The notes below the pieces were generated by a model, which saw nothing but the letters and a program-made list of their open reading frames with translations, did not search any database and was not told the origin of the DNA. DNA of 64,000 nucleotides from Arthrobacter sp. StoSoilB5 (GTDB taxonomy: Bacteria; Actinomycetota; Actinomycetes; Actinomycetales; Micrococcaceae): contig NZ_AP024646.1 of NCBI RefSeq assembly GCF_019977235.1, positions 4,154,001 through 4,218,000 on the forward strand. Direction: 5' to 3'. Made by a program: the position numbers and the translations under genes. Of this stretch, positions 17,159-25,661 are shown piece by piece; positions within the stretch are counted from its first letter, which is position 1; each line of letters starts with the position of its first letter.

Positions 17159-18372
17159 TTTGCGCTCTCCGTTCCGTGATTTTCGGCGCTTTCAGCGCGG
17201 GCGAGTTCGCCGGCAAGCAGTTCAGACTGCTCTTTCAGCTGCGGGGTGGGCTTGGAGAAGACGTACTTAAAGAGGTCCAGCGGCTGTACAGGGACGTCTT
17301 CGCCGAGGCCTTCGCGCAATTGCGTTGCGACGGCTTCTGCATGTTCCGCGATCCGGTCATTGGCGGCGTCGTCAAGGAGTCCCTTGTCGGTGAGATAGGA
17401 CTTCATGCGGGTCAGTGGATCCTTCGCCTGCCACTCGGCCACCTCACTGTCCGGACGGTAGCGTGTGGCGTCGTCGGCATTGGTGTGCGCCTGCATGCGG
17501 TAGGTGTGGGCCTCGATCAGGAGAGGCCCGGAGCCTTCGCGGGCAAGCTTCACGGCACGGTCCATCACGGCGAGAAGCGCGACGAGGTCATTGCCGTCAA
17601 CCCGCTCACCTGCCATACCGTAGCCAACAGCCTTGTGGGCCAGCGACGGCGCCACGGACTGGTGGCTGAGCGGAACGGAGATGGCGTACTTGTTGTTCTG
17701 CACGAAGAAGATGACCGGCAGGTGGAAGACGGCAGCAAAGTTCAGGGCCTCGTGGAAGTCACCCTCACTTGTGGCGCCGTCGCCACACATTGCCATCACC
17801 ACGGTGTCCTCACCGCGGAGTTTGGCGGCATGCGCGACACCGACGGCGTGAAGCAGCTGCGTGGTCAGCGGGGTGCACTGGATCCCGACGTGGTGCTTCT
17901 TGGGGTCGTAGCCACCGTGCCAGTCGCCACGGAAAATTGTCATAGCTTCAACAGGGTCCACACCGCGGGTCATCACTGCGACGGCGTCGCGATAAGTGGG
18001 GAAGAGCCAGTCACCTTCGCTGAGGCACATGGCGGCCGCCACCTGGCAAGCCTCCTGTCCGTGACTCGACGGATACACAGCCATACGGCCCTGCCGGACG
18101 AGCGCGGAGTTCTGATCGTTGACACGACGTCCGACGACGAGCTGTTCGTACGCGGCCATCAGTTCAGCATCGCTCGGCGTGGGGTACTCGTGGCCGGGTT
18201 CGGTGCCCTGCTCTTCGTGGGAGCGAAGGGTGCCGTCCGGATTCACCATCTGAATCTGGTGCCGGGCAGGCAGCATATAGTCCTCAACGCTGATTCCGAA
18301 TTTTCTCCGAACGTCAGCAGCTTGGTCCTCTACTGCCGTTTCCGGCGCAGAGTGGTCTGCGTGGATCGTCAT
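17155..18372 (-). CDS. bkdA: E1 alpha subunit, branched-chain 2-oxoacid dehydrogenase
   Basis: 405 aa. The thiamine-diphosphate/Mg binding motif GDGATSEGDFHEALNFAAVFHLPVI..QNN is complete, and the substrate-end segment YPSSHGQEACQVA and the R-rich TYRMQAHTNADDATRYR loop match E1 alpha proteins. It decarboxylates the 2-oxoacid and hands the acyl group to lipoyl-E2. The start ATG 18372 follows AGAAGGA. It is first gene of a three-gene operon and is divergent from an Lrp/AsnC regulator, the usual arrangement for bkd operons. Confidence 0.94.
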   Translation of the reverse strand: MTIHADHSAPETAVEDQAADVRRKFGISVEDYMLPARHQIQMVNPDGTLRSHEEQGTEPGHEYPTPSDAELMAAYEQLVVGRRVNDQNSALVRQGRMAVYPSSHGQEACQVAAAMCLSEGDWLFPTYRDAVAVMTRGVDPVEAMTIFRGDWHGGYDPKKHHVGIQCTPLTTQLLHAVGVAHAAKLRGEDTVVMAMCGDGATSEGDFHEALNFAAVFHLPVIFFVQNNKYAISVPLSHQSVAPSLAHKAVGYGMAGERVDGNDLVALLAVMDRAVKLAREGSGPLLIEAHTYRMQAHTNADDATRYRPDSEVAEWQAKDPLTRMKSYLTDKGLLDDAANDRIAEHAEAVATQLREGLGEDVPVQPLDLFKYVFSKPTPQLKEQSELLAGELARAESAENHGTESAK

Positions 18373-18483
18373 TGGTCCGTCCTTCTCTAGCCACTATGTG
18401 CTTCCAGTATGTTCCGGACAGCTGTTTCGTATCCAGCTTTCGTTCAAATCATGGAAGAGCATGCAGGAAGTGGCTATTCTGAA

Positions 18484-18535
18484 AGACGAATTGCAAATGT
18501 GAGCTGGGTAACGAGCCAGTCCTGTAGACGAATTG
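18484..18535. promoter_or_regulatory. Repeated AGACGAATTG elements in the bkd/regulator gap
   Basis: AGACGAATTG occurs at 18484-18493 and 18526-18535, 42 bases apart (about four helical turns), between the divergent E1 alpha and Lrp/AsnC genes. Lrp-type octamers bind phased sites, so these are candidate operator elements. The second copy also contains the regulator's ribosome site. Confidence 0.35.
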
Positions 18536-18543
18536 GAGACCAC

Positions 18544-19008
18544 GTGAGCGAGACCGAGGCGGAGCAGACCGCCGTGCCCCTGGATGATGTTGACCGGGAC
18601 ATCATCCGCGAGCTCACAACTGACGGCCGGATGTCCATCACACAAGTGGCAGAGAACGTGCACATCAGCCGGGCGCACGCCTATTCACGTATTGCCAGGC
18701 TCACCGGCGAGGGGGTTTTGACCAAGTTCACGGCATTGGTGGACCCGATCAAAGCAGGCCTGCGGTCTTCCGCCTACGTCACCCTCAAGGTCCAACAGCA
18801 CTCCTGGCGGGAACTGAAGGAGCACTTGCGTGCGATTCCCGAGGTTCACCACATCGCCCTGGTGGGCGGCGACTTTGACGTCATCCTGTTGGTCCGTGCC
18901 ACGGACAACATCCACCTGCGCCGTGTGATCTTCGACCAATTGCAGTCCATGGACGGCATCCTGGACACCCAAACTTTCCTGGTGTTTGAGGACGTTGATA
19001 CGCGGTAG
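18544..19008 (+). CDS. bkdR: Lrp/AsnC-family regulator, likely of the bkd operon
   Basis: 154 aa from GTG 18544 (TTGGAG upstream); the frame extends further 5' but without protein character. An N-terminal helix-turn-helix (LDDVDRDIIRELTTDGRMSITQVAENVHISRAHAYSRIARL) is followed by the RAM/AsnC ligand-binding domain (VTLKVQQ...IPEVHHIALVGGDFDVILLV). Lrp-type proteins sense amino acids or oxoacids; control of the divergent branched-chain dehydrogenase is inferred from position. The symbol follows that convention only. Confidence 0.85.
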   Translation: MSETEAEQTAVPLDDVDRDIIRELTTDGRMSITQVAENVHISRAHAYSRIARLTGEGVLTKFTALVDPIKAGLRSSAYVTLKVQQHSWRELKEHLRAIPEVHHIALVGGDFDVILLVRATDNIHLRRVIFDQLQSMDGILDTQTFLVFEDVDTR

Positions 19009-19068
19009 TTGAGTTCGGAACTCCAAGCGGCGTGAGGAACACACATTCCGGGACCATAGACTGTCCCC

Positions 19069-19638
19069 GTGCCCCTCAAAATTGCCTCCGTCACGCGCGT
19101 CGTAGCGCGGGCTTTGGTAGCGGTTATGGCGGTCGCCCTCCTATGGCTGATCACGGCGTTCCAGTTCTTTTACAGCCCTCCCCAGGCCACTCCGCACCGC
19201 ACTGATGCGATCGTGGTTTTGGGTGGGTTAAGCAAGGAACGGCTTCCGGTGGCCCAGGAACTTCAGGAAAGCCTGGACATTCCGGTTTTGGTGGTCTCGA
19301 CTACCGGCCTCGCCGGCAATGTTGAGGGTGACGCTTTATGCCACGAGGACGACGAACCTGACCTGATTTGTTTCCGCCCCTCGCCGCTCAATACACGGGG
19401 TGAAGCCAGGGGCCTGGCAGGCCTGATCGCGCAGAACGGATGGAGGTCTGTCACGGTGGTCACGTCCGACTACCACCTCGTGCGGGCAGGCACCCTGATG
19501 CGGCAATGTACGTCAGCGGAAATCCAGATGGTCGGCTCGCAACCCGAGCTTTCGGCCCCAGCCTGGCTGGACCGATTCGTCGTCGAAACCGGTGGGCTCA
19601 TCGACGCGTGGGTGCAGCCGGAGTGTTCTTCTCACTAA
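19069..19638 (+). CDS. YdcF/SanA-type (DUF218) membrane protein
   Basis: 189 aa. One N-terminal membrane helix (VAVMAVALLWLITAFQFF) and a DUF218 domain with DAIVVLGG, LNTRGEA and VTSDYHLVRA. Family members (YdcF, SanA, ElyC) act in cell-envelope metabolism, with unknown chemistry. The GTG start at 19069 lacks a clear SD; a TAGACT box ends 6 bases upstream, consistent with leaderless translation. Confidence 0.85.
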   Translation: MPLKIASVTRVVARALVAVMAVALLWLITAFQFFYSPPQATPHRTDAIVVLGGLSKERLPVAQELQESLDIPVLVVSTTGLAGNVEGDALCHEDDEPDLICFRPSPLNTRGEARGLAGLIAQNGWRSVTVVTSDYHLVRAGTLMRQCTSAEIQMVGSQPELSAPAWLDRFVVETGGLIDAWVQPECSSH

Positions 19639-19700
19639 GGTAGAGGGAGGAACTATCAGAAAACACGTCGCCAAGCGACCGTCCATGGAAGGTGCACAAG

Positions 19701-19964
19701 GTGAGTCCAACACCAGTGGGCCCGCTTCCAGCGGGCCGTCACTTTAGGCGCCGGCGTCTGGCGCTTCAGCTCCCCTCGGCGCCTGTCCGGACGCCACCTG
19801 CGCCGATAACCGACCATCCGAGGCCTTCCTCAGCCCCAGTCCCGATAGTCCCAACCAAGAGCTCCGAGCAGCAACAGTTCAAGCGTCGGGTGGCACTGGT
19901 TCTTGTAGTCCTGGTTGTTGTGGCCGTGCCAGCATTGCTCGCTATCCTTCTGGTTGCCGGCTAG
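19701..19964 (+). CDS. Small tail-anchored membrane protein
   Basis: 87 aa. A Pro/Arg-rich N-terminal half is followed by one C-terminal membrane helix (VALVLVVLVVVAVPALLAILLVAG). GTG at 19701 has GGAAGG eight bases upstream; an earlier ATG at 19692 is possible. No family recognised. Confidence 0.5.
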   Translation: MSPTPVGPLPAGRHFRRRRLALQLPSAPVRTPPAPITDHPRPSSAPVPIVPTKSSEQQQFKRRVALVLVVLVVVAVPALLAILLVAG

Positions 19965-20065
19965 CCCTCAGGAGGCAACCCTGGCTTCGATTCTGGCTCA
20001 GCGGTCAGCTCCGATAGGATGTGGAAGTCTCTGTCTGTCGCAAGATCGCTCTCTTGGGGGAAAAC

Positions 20066-21220
20066 GTGCCCAGCATTATGCCCATTTTCGGTACCCGACC
20101 GGAAGCCATCAAAATGGCACCCATCGTCCATGCCCTGCACGAATCAGACGAGTTCGAATGCATCGTCACTGTCACCGGCCAGCACCGCGAAATGCTGGAC
20201 CAGGTCAACGAGCTGTTCGGCATTACGCCGGACCACGACCTCGATATCCTTCAGCCCGGCCAGTCGCTCACTGACATCATGACCCGGACCATGACTGGTC
20301 TGGACAAGCTGTTCGCTGCCAACAAGCCGGATGCCGTGATCGTCCAAGGCGACACGACGACGTCTACCGCGGGAGCAATCGCCGCTTTCTACCACGGCAT
20401 TCCCGTGGTCCACGTCGAGGCCGGCCTTCGTAGCGGCAACTTGCTTTCGCCGTTCCCGGAAGAAGCCAACCGCAAGATCACCAGCCAGATCAGCACCCTG
20501 CATCTTGCCCCCACTTCCACCAGCCGTGCCAACCTCCTCGCCGAGGGCGTTCCTGCCAAGGACATCGTTGTTACGGGCAACTCCGTCATCGATGCGCTGT
20601 TCACCACCGTGGACAAGCAGATCCCCTTCACCGACCCGCAGCTTGAGGAACTCGCAGCCAGCGGCCGCAAGATTCTTCTCGTCACCACGCACCGTCGCGA
20701 AAACCAAGGCGATGCCATGCGCGGCGTCGGCCGCGCCCTGGCCCGCATCGCTGACGCTGAACCGGACCTTGTCATCGTCCTTCCGGCCCACAAGAACCCG
20801 GTGGTTCGCGAAGCCGTGCTGCCTGCCCTCGAGGGCAAGCCGAATGTTGTTGTGACTGAGCCGCTGGCCTATGGGGAATTCACCCGCATGCTGTCGCTGG
20901 CACACATCGTCCTCACCGACTCCGGCGGAGTCCAGGAGGAAGCTCCCAGCCTTGGCAAGCCGGTTCTGGTCATGCGTGAAAACACTGAGCGTCCCGAAGC
21001 CGTTGTTGCGGGCACGGTCACTCTCATTGGTACTGACGAAGAGCGAATCGTCACTGAGGTGGACCGCCTCCTGAACGACGCCGATCACTTCGACACCATG
21101 GCCAACGCAGTCAACCCGTATGGTGACGGCCGGGCCTCTGAGCGCACTGTCGCGGCGATCGCTGAACTGCTCGGTGTAGGGCAGCGCATTGACGAATTCG
21201 GCATGACAGTCTCTGTCTAG
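20066..21220 (+). CDS. wecB: UDP-N-acetylglucosamine 2-epimerase (non-hydrolysing)
   Basis: 384 aa, the usual length. Makes UDP-ManNAc from UDP-GlcNAc in the cytoplasm. Visible family motifs: FGTRPEAIKM at the N-terminus, QGDTTTSTAGAIAAFY, HVEAGLRSGN, PFPEEANR, TTHRRENQG and DSGGVQEEAP. Start GTG 20066 follows GGGGGAAAA. It supplies the substrate of the WecC-type dehydrogenase at 29373-30653, although the two genes are 9 kb apart and on opposite strands. A strong terminator follows immediately. Confidence 0.95.
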   Translation: MPSIMPIFGTRPEAIKMAPIVHALHESDEFECIVTVTGQHREMLDQVNELFGITPDHDLDILQPGQSLTDIMTRTMTGLDKLFAANKPDAVIVQGDTTTSTAGAIAAFYHGIPVVHVEAGLRSGNLLSPFPEEANRKITSQISTLHLAPTSTSRANLLAEGVPAKDIVVTGNSVIDALFTTVDKQIPFTDPQLEELAASGRKILLVTTHRRENQGDAMRGVGRALARIADAEPDLVIVLPAHKNPVVREAVLPALEGKPNVVVTEPLAYGEFTRMLSLAHIVLTDSGGVQEEAPSLGKPVLVMRENTERPEAVVAGTVTLIGTDEERIVTEVDRLLNDADHFDTMANAVNPYGDGRASERTVAAIAELLGVGQRIDEFGMTVSV

Positions 21221-21222
21221 CC

Positions 21223-21250
21223 TTGACGGCCCCGGTAACGGGGCCGTCAA
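21223..21250 (+). terminator. Terminator hairpin after wecB
   Basis: Perfect 12-bp stem TTGACGGCCCCG / CGGGGCCGTCAA with a GTAA loop, starting two bases past the wecB stop. No long T-run follows. Confidence 0.75.
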
Positions 21251-21380
21251 AAGTTCCACGCGCTTTACTCGACCCATGGGAAGCTTGAAGGTTACCGTCA
21301 AGTCCTTGAGTTTGGTGCTCCTGAACGACATCCTTTTGCCATAGGTCCAAGGTCTCACCCTACGAGTCCAAGGATCCGCC

Positions 21381-23033
21381 GTGGCAAAGTTCAGGTCACA
21401 GACACTCACCTTCTACAACGACAGCCTCCGGCATTTAGCGGTCATCCTCTTGATGGCCTTCGTCTTGGTAGCCGGAGCACTGAATGGCCCCACCGCCCAC
21501 GCTGCAGTGCCGCCCGTTTATCCAATCAGCGGCTTCTTCATTTTCGGAAGCAGCAGCGACGCCGTCAATTTGCAGAAACTCTCCGACATCAAAGCGGTGG
21601 GCGGAGATACTGTGGTGACGTTTGGATCGCGCATCAAGCCGGCTACTCTGGCCGACATTCCTACCGACTGCAAGGTCAATGGGACTAATTGCGCCCAAGC
21701 GGCAGCCGCCGATGTAAAGGTCAATCGATATTTCACGTACTCAGACAACTCTCTGTGGGGCGCGCCCTCACACGTCTGCCCCCGCGACATCTCACTCACA
21801 GGTAATGGCAAACCGTTCACTGTTTTCGTGTTGCCCAACCAAGGCAGCAGCTGCACATCGTCGAATGGACTTTACGACGTAGTAGTTGTCAGTGGTGCGA
21901 CCGCCTCCGGAACAGCCGGAGTAAACGTCTCGCTCGCCAAGACCGCCACATCGCTGGGAATGAAGTACTACGCCGGACTGCCAATACCGGTAGCGCGTAC
22001 GGACTATGCATACCTTCCGGACGTCTCCTACCTTCCGGCGTTTACGCAGTTCACAGATCGCTTCCTCCGTTACCAAGCCAAGGTCATTAACGTATCCGGA
22101 CTCGGTGGGTTCTATCTTTCTTACGAGATGCCTGTCACCAGCGGAACGACGTTCGACCCCATCCTGAACCTCTACCGCATAGAGAACCAGGCTATAGCCC
22201 GGATACACCCGGATCGAGGCGGCCTCGTCAGTCCCTACCTGGACGGGCGGAAGTCCGGCGGCCTAACCACCACCCAGGTTCGTGACGGCGCGGAAAAGAT
22301 TGGTTTGACGGCTGGAAATAACGATCTTGTGATTGCCATCCAAGATGGCATGGGAACAGGCAAGTCCGGCGCATTCTTCGGCAACGAGGCGAGCAGTCCC
22401 GTGGATGTCTACAACGCCTCCATCGTGGGAAGCGGCACTTGGGGAAGTAAATACCAAGCACCGGTTCGCGACTACTTCGCGGCCGCGGCTGAAGGGGTGG
22501 ACGGCACAGGAGCGACGCTATGGGCAAACCTTGAGGGCATGGCGCCAGCGACGAGTCAGAATCCCTGTGATACCAACCTGCGGGGCCAAACAACAAAGTC
22601 CAGGGTTGACCGGCAACTCCAGCAACTTGGCAACGCCCCCAGGAAGGTTATCTCCTTCATGTGGGACGGCTACTACACATGCACGGGTACTTGGTCCCCC
22701 TTGGCGGAACGCTTCAAAGCCAGCAACATGACGCCAGTCATCACTGATTCGATTTTCTACGGGAACGGGGATGTTCTGGTCACGGGGCAGAACCTGAGTG
22801 GTGGAACCGTGACGGTGAAGTGGACGGACGTCAATGGCCGGACATACGAGAAGACTGTCACTGCTTCTGACTACAACCCTGGCTACGGCAGTCAACTTGG
22901 GATCAACCCACGCCTTGAATCAGTTACCGCCAAGCTCGGCCCCACCTCGCTGGGCGTTGGAAAGTACGTGATGATTGACGTGGTCAACGGGTCAGGCGTT
23001 CGGAATGACGCCTTCTATTCGGACCGTGGTTAA
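21381..23033 (+). CDS. Secreted DUF4434-like protein, putative glycoside-hydrolase fold (paralogue 1)
   Basis: 550 aa. Signal peptide (hydrophobic about 18-37, AHA cleavage), then a domain starting YPISGFFIFGSSS with a TIM-barrel flavour (DTVVTFGSRIKPATL, YYAGLPIPV, GGFYLSYEMPV, LVIAIQDGMGTG, MWDGYYTC) and a C-terminal beta domain (DVLVTGQNLSGGTVTVKW). Paired Cys suggest disulphides. I believe it belongs with DUF4434-type putative glycosidases; activity is not established. It is a paralogue of the protein at 38202-39941; the two bracket the minus-strand glycopolymer operon. GTG 21381 has AAGGA upstream. Confidence 0.75.
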   Translation: MAKFRSQTLTFYNDSLRHLAVILLMAFVLVAGALNGPTAHAAVPPVYPISGFFIFGSSSDAVNLQKLSDIKAVGGDTVVTFGSRIKPATLADIPTDCKVNGTNCAQAAAADVKVNRYFTYSDNSLWGAPSHVCPRDISLTGNGKPFTVFVLPNQGSSCTSSNGLYDVVVVSGATASGTAGVNVSLAKTATSLGMKYYAGLPIPVARTDYAYLPDVSYLPAFTQFTDRFLRYQAKVINVSGLGGFYLSYEMPVTSGTTFDPILNLYRIENQAIARIHPDRGGLVSPYLDGRKSGGLTTTQVRDGAEKIGLTAGNNDLVIAIQDGMGTGKSGAFFGNEASSPVDVYNASIVGSGTWGSKYQAPVRDYFAAAAEGVDGTGATLWANLEGMAPATSQNPCDTNLRGQTTKSRVDRQLQQLGNAPRKVISFMWDGYYTCTGTWSPLAERFKASNMTPVITDSIFYGNGDVLVTGQNLSGGTVTVKWTDVNGRTYEKTVTASDYNPGYGSQLGINPRLESVTAKLGPTSLGVGKYVMIDVVNGSGVRNDAFYSDRG

Positions 23034-23052
23034 GGACCGCGACTAAATAAAG

Positions 23053-23090
23053 GACGCCTTCTGCCCTGGCTTGGGCAGAAGGCGTCTTTC
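23053..23090. terminator. Rho-independent terminator
   Basis: A 14-bp perfect stem (arms 23053-23066 and 23073-23086), 6-base loop, followed by TTTCT on the plus strand and preceded by AAAGG. It serves the convergent genes on both sides. Confidence 0.82.
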
Positions 23091-23108
23091 TATGTCAGCA
23101 GTCACCGA

Positions 23109-25652
23109 TTAGCGGTGGGCGCTCCCGGTGCCCCACGGTGAGGTAGAAAGAGTCACCAATGAATTCACATTTCCAAGAGCACCGGCCCATTCAAGGTTGC
23201 TGATCTCAGCCGATGGAAACGCCGCGGGCCGGACCTTCAGGGACTTTGACGTTGGAACGATTGCGAAGGTTACCTCGGGGGTTTTCTGGTTCTTGGGAAC
23301 ATGGACACGCAGACTCCGGCTAGCTGGGGACTTCTTCAGCACCTCTGCGTACGCCACATGTTTACCGACGTTGACGGTTAGCATATACAATCCAGCTGAC
23401 TCATCGCTTATGGCGTGAGCCACCGTTGCAACCAGGTCAGTGCCCTTACCCCTGATGAGCTCGTGGGTAACCACCAAAGACCTGCGGTCATAACCGAGCG
23501 TCCAATTGCCTTCTTGCCCCCCAAAACCGTTGTCGCCATCAACCTGCGGAACGTCGGACGCTGCTGCTTCGGCACCGAAAACGTGCGCCAGCAGTCCCTC
23601 AAACCTTCGTTCAGCGTTCAGCGGCCCCAAGACCGCAGTTCGGGCGGCAGCAAGGATTCTGTCGGTGCTCGCCTTGGACGAGGCCAACCTTGCGAGTTTC
23701 ATGGCCAACTCGCCCTTCTCCCGAACGGACACTGAGGCGATGCCAGCAGGAGCGATGTTCATGGTACCCACTCCGCGGGGCACCACCACCAGGGACCCTG
23801 ACGCCATGGCGAACGGCAAAGCTTCACTTGGCAGCGGACCAGGAATACTCGCGTCAAAGGGCGCGACAACAACAGTGGACTTCAGCGCAGCCGCTAGCAG
23901 ATCAAGGTCGCCGAATTCTTCCGGTGACTCCTCAATGAAGAGTTCCGCCGAAGGCCAGTCGGCCAAGTCGCGAAACGCTGCAGCCTGCTTGTTAAGGTGC
24001 AGCCTCCGCTTTCCGGCAACTACCACGCGTTCTTGTCGTTCGCGTACCTCGTCCGTCGCAACCCGGAACGCATGGTCCACCAGATGCGGGAGGTGCTCCA
24101 CAGACTCGAAACCATCGTTCACGAGTCCCGAGGCCACAGTTTCGTTCAACATGCCAAGGTAATCCACCCTGGACGCCAAGCGCTTAACCTTCTCGCCACC
24201 CTTGGCGTGCTCATCCCCGATCACCGCAAGCCGAACGCCTGCCGCGAGCAGATCGTCCCTTCCCGATTCCGTAACGCTGCAATCAAGCGCCGAGATGATG
24301 AGCAATTCAGGAAGCTCTTTGACAGAGCTAATGAACTTGGCAGCGTTGATGACAAACTTAAACTCGTTGTTCGGATCCGGTACAAGAACGCTCTTGTACT
24401 GAGCGAGGTCGAGCGCGACTACGTTGTGTCCCAGATTCTGCAGCGCTCTCATGGCCACGGACGAAGTGGACGTCACTCTCCGGAATCCGACGCCCAGAAC
24501 CGCAATTGAGCGAGCTTTCGTAGTGGCGCTTAATTCGATGCGCTCGTTGGGAACAGCAATCTCCGGGGACGGCATGGGCTCAGCTTGCTCGCGGCCGGCC
24601 TCGACCGCGTCAAACTGCGTGAACCACAGGCTGCGCTCAGTAGCGTCCAAGTCTTTCCAGGAATCGTCGGAGAGGACGGATTCCAAAGCCATGACACGGG
24701 CCGCAGCGGAGTAGTTACGGAGGAACCGATCGTGGGTTGAGTGGCTCAAATCTTCCAAGGAAGAAGATGCGAGCAAGGATTGAAGGGTGACATCCAGTTG
24801 CGCGATCGAATCGACGCAGATGATCTCGGGGAAAGAGGCCAAATCGTCGGCGTCCGGCGTCACTGAGACGATCGGGATACCCATTGCGGCGTACTGGATT
24901 ACTCGGCTCGGATACTGGAAGAAGCCAAGCTTATCCAAGCCGTCAAACCAGGTTTCGAGGCCCAGGTGGTCGCGGAAATACTGCGGAATGTTGATCGCAA
25001 GCCCGGTCTTGGCACCTGCCTCAACCACTTCCTCGTCACTATCCAGGAACCCGCCACCGATGTGATAGTAGTCGCGACCCACGCTGCCATGAATACGGAT
25101 ACTTGAAGAGAGCGAACCCAAATCGAAGTATCTGGTGCGACGAACCTCGTCATGGACGTTGCCCAAGAACATTGCGTCGGATTCCCGCGGCTGAGAGCCG
25201 AAGACATAGGGGAATGCGGCTTGGTCCGTCCAGAACGGAAAGTTGATACCCGTGGGACGACCAAACATGGACTCATAGAAATCCAAAACCCTGGCAGTGC
25301 CACAGTGGAGAACCACATCGTAGTTATCGACTACTGGCCCGTAGGAGAGATCCCACAAGACGGGATCATCCGAGAGCCACGCAACCATGCGCGCCCCAGT
25401 CCGTTTTGCCCGCTCGAGCAACGGCATCGGCAAGCTGGCGGGCCTGAAGACGAAGATCACGTCAGGACGAAAGTCGATGACCTTGTCCAGAGTTGCGTTG
25501 AGGACGTGCAACTGGGCGGGATCAGTCGCGAACTTGTATCCGTGGCCGACCTTACCCGTGTTCAGAACGGTATGACCGGCGGCCACGAGGGCCCGCTCAA
25601 GGGAACTCGCGACGTGCGTTTCGACAATGCCATCAAACAAAGCAATTTTCAT
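23109..25652 (-). CDS. Large CgeB-type glycosyltransferase with second GT-B-like and C-terminal beta domains
   Basis: 847 aa. Residues 1-340 resemble CgeB/DUF3880-type glycosyltransferases: MKIALFDG, FRPDVIFVFRP, WLSDDPVLWD and the late FQYPSRVIQYAAMGIPIVSV nucleotide-sugar segment. A second Rossmann-like half (about 370-690) begins RSIAVLGVGFRRVTS and contains PSEALPFAMASGSLVVVPRG, again GT-B-like. The last 130 residues look like a beta-sandwich (GNWTLGYDRRSLVVTHELI). No signal peptide. Probably two sugar-transfer activities or one active and one scaffold half in wall-polymer assembly. Last gene of the minus-strand operon, 9 bases after the previous gene. Confidence 0.75.
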   Translation of the reverse strand: MKIALFDGIVETHVASSLERALVAAGHTVLNTGKVGHGYKFATDPAQLHVLNATLDKVIDFRPDVIFVFRPASLPMPLLERAKRTGARMVAWLSDDPVLWDLSYGPVVDNYDVVLHCGTARVLDFYESMFGRPTGINFPFWTDQAAFPYVFGSQPRESDAMFLGNVHDEVRRTRYFDLGSLSSSIRIHGSVGRDYYHIGGGFLDSDEEVVEAGAKTGLAINIPQYFRDHLGLETWFDGLDKLGFFQYPSRVIQYAAMGIPIVSVTPDADDLASFPEIICVDSIAQLDVTLQSLLASSSLEDLSHSTHDRFLRNYSAAARVMALESVLSDDSWKDLDATERSLWFTQFDAVEAGREQAEPMPSPEIAVPNERIELSATTKARSIAVLGVGFRRVTSTSSVAMRALQNLGHNVVALDLAQYKSVLVPDPNNEFKFVINAAKFISSVKELPELLIISALDCSVTESGRDDLLAAGVRLAVIGDEHAKGGEKVKRLASRVDYLGMLNETVASGLVNDGFESVEHLPHLVDHAFRVATDEVRERQERVVVAGKRRLHLNKQAAAFRDLADWPSAELFIEESPEEFGDLDLLAAALKSTVVVAPFDASIPGPLPSEALPFAMASGSLVVVPRGVGTMNIAPAGIASVSVREKGELAMKLARLASSKASTDRILAAARTAVLGPLNAERRFEGLLAHVFGAEAAASDVPQVDGDNGFGGQEGNWTLGYDRRSLVVTHELIRGKGTDLVATVAHAISDESAGLYMLTVNVGKHVAYAEVLKKSPASRSLRVHVPKNQKTPEVTFAIVPTSKSLKVRPAAFPSAEISNLEWAGALGNVNSLVTLSTSPWGTGSAHR

Positions 25653-25661
25653 GATGTCTCC

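Noticed and set aside
17176..18390. 404-codon plus-strand frame opposite E1 alpha
   Set aside because: E1 alpha is certain on the minus strand; the opposite frame arises from codon bias.
20144..21409. 421-codon open frame on the minus strand opposite wecB
   Set aside because: wecB on the plus strand has complete family motifs; this frame is a GC-skew shadow without protein character.
23109..25652. Reading the C-terminal half of the large GT as a separate gene
   Set aside because: One uninterrupted frame with no internal ribosome site; the domains are fused.
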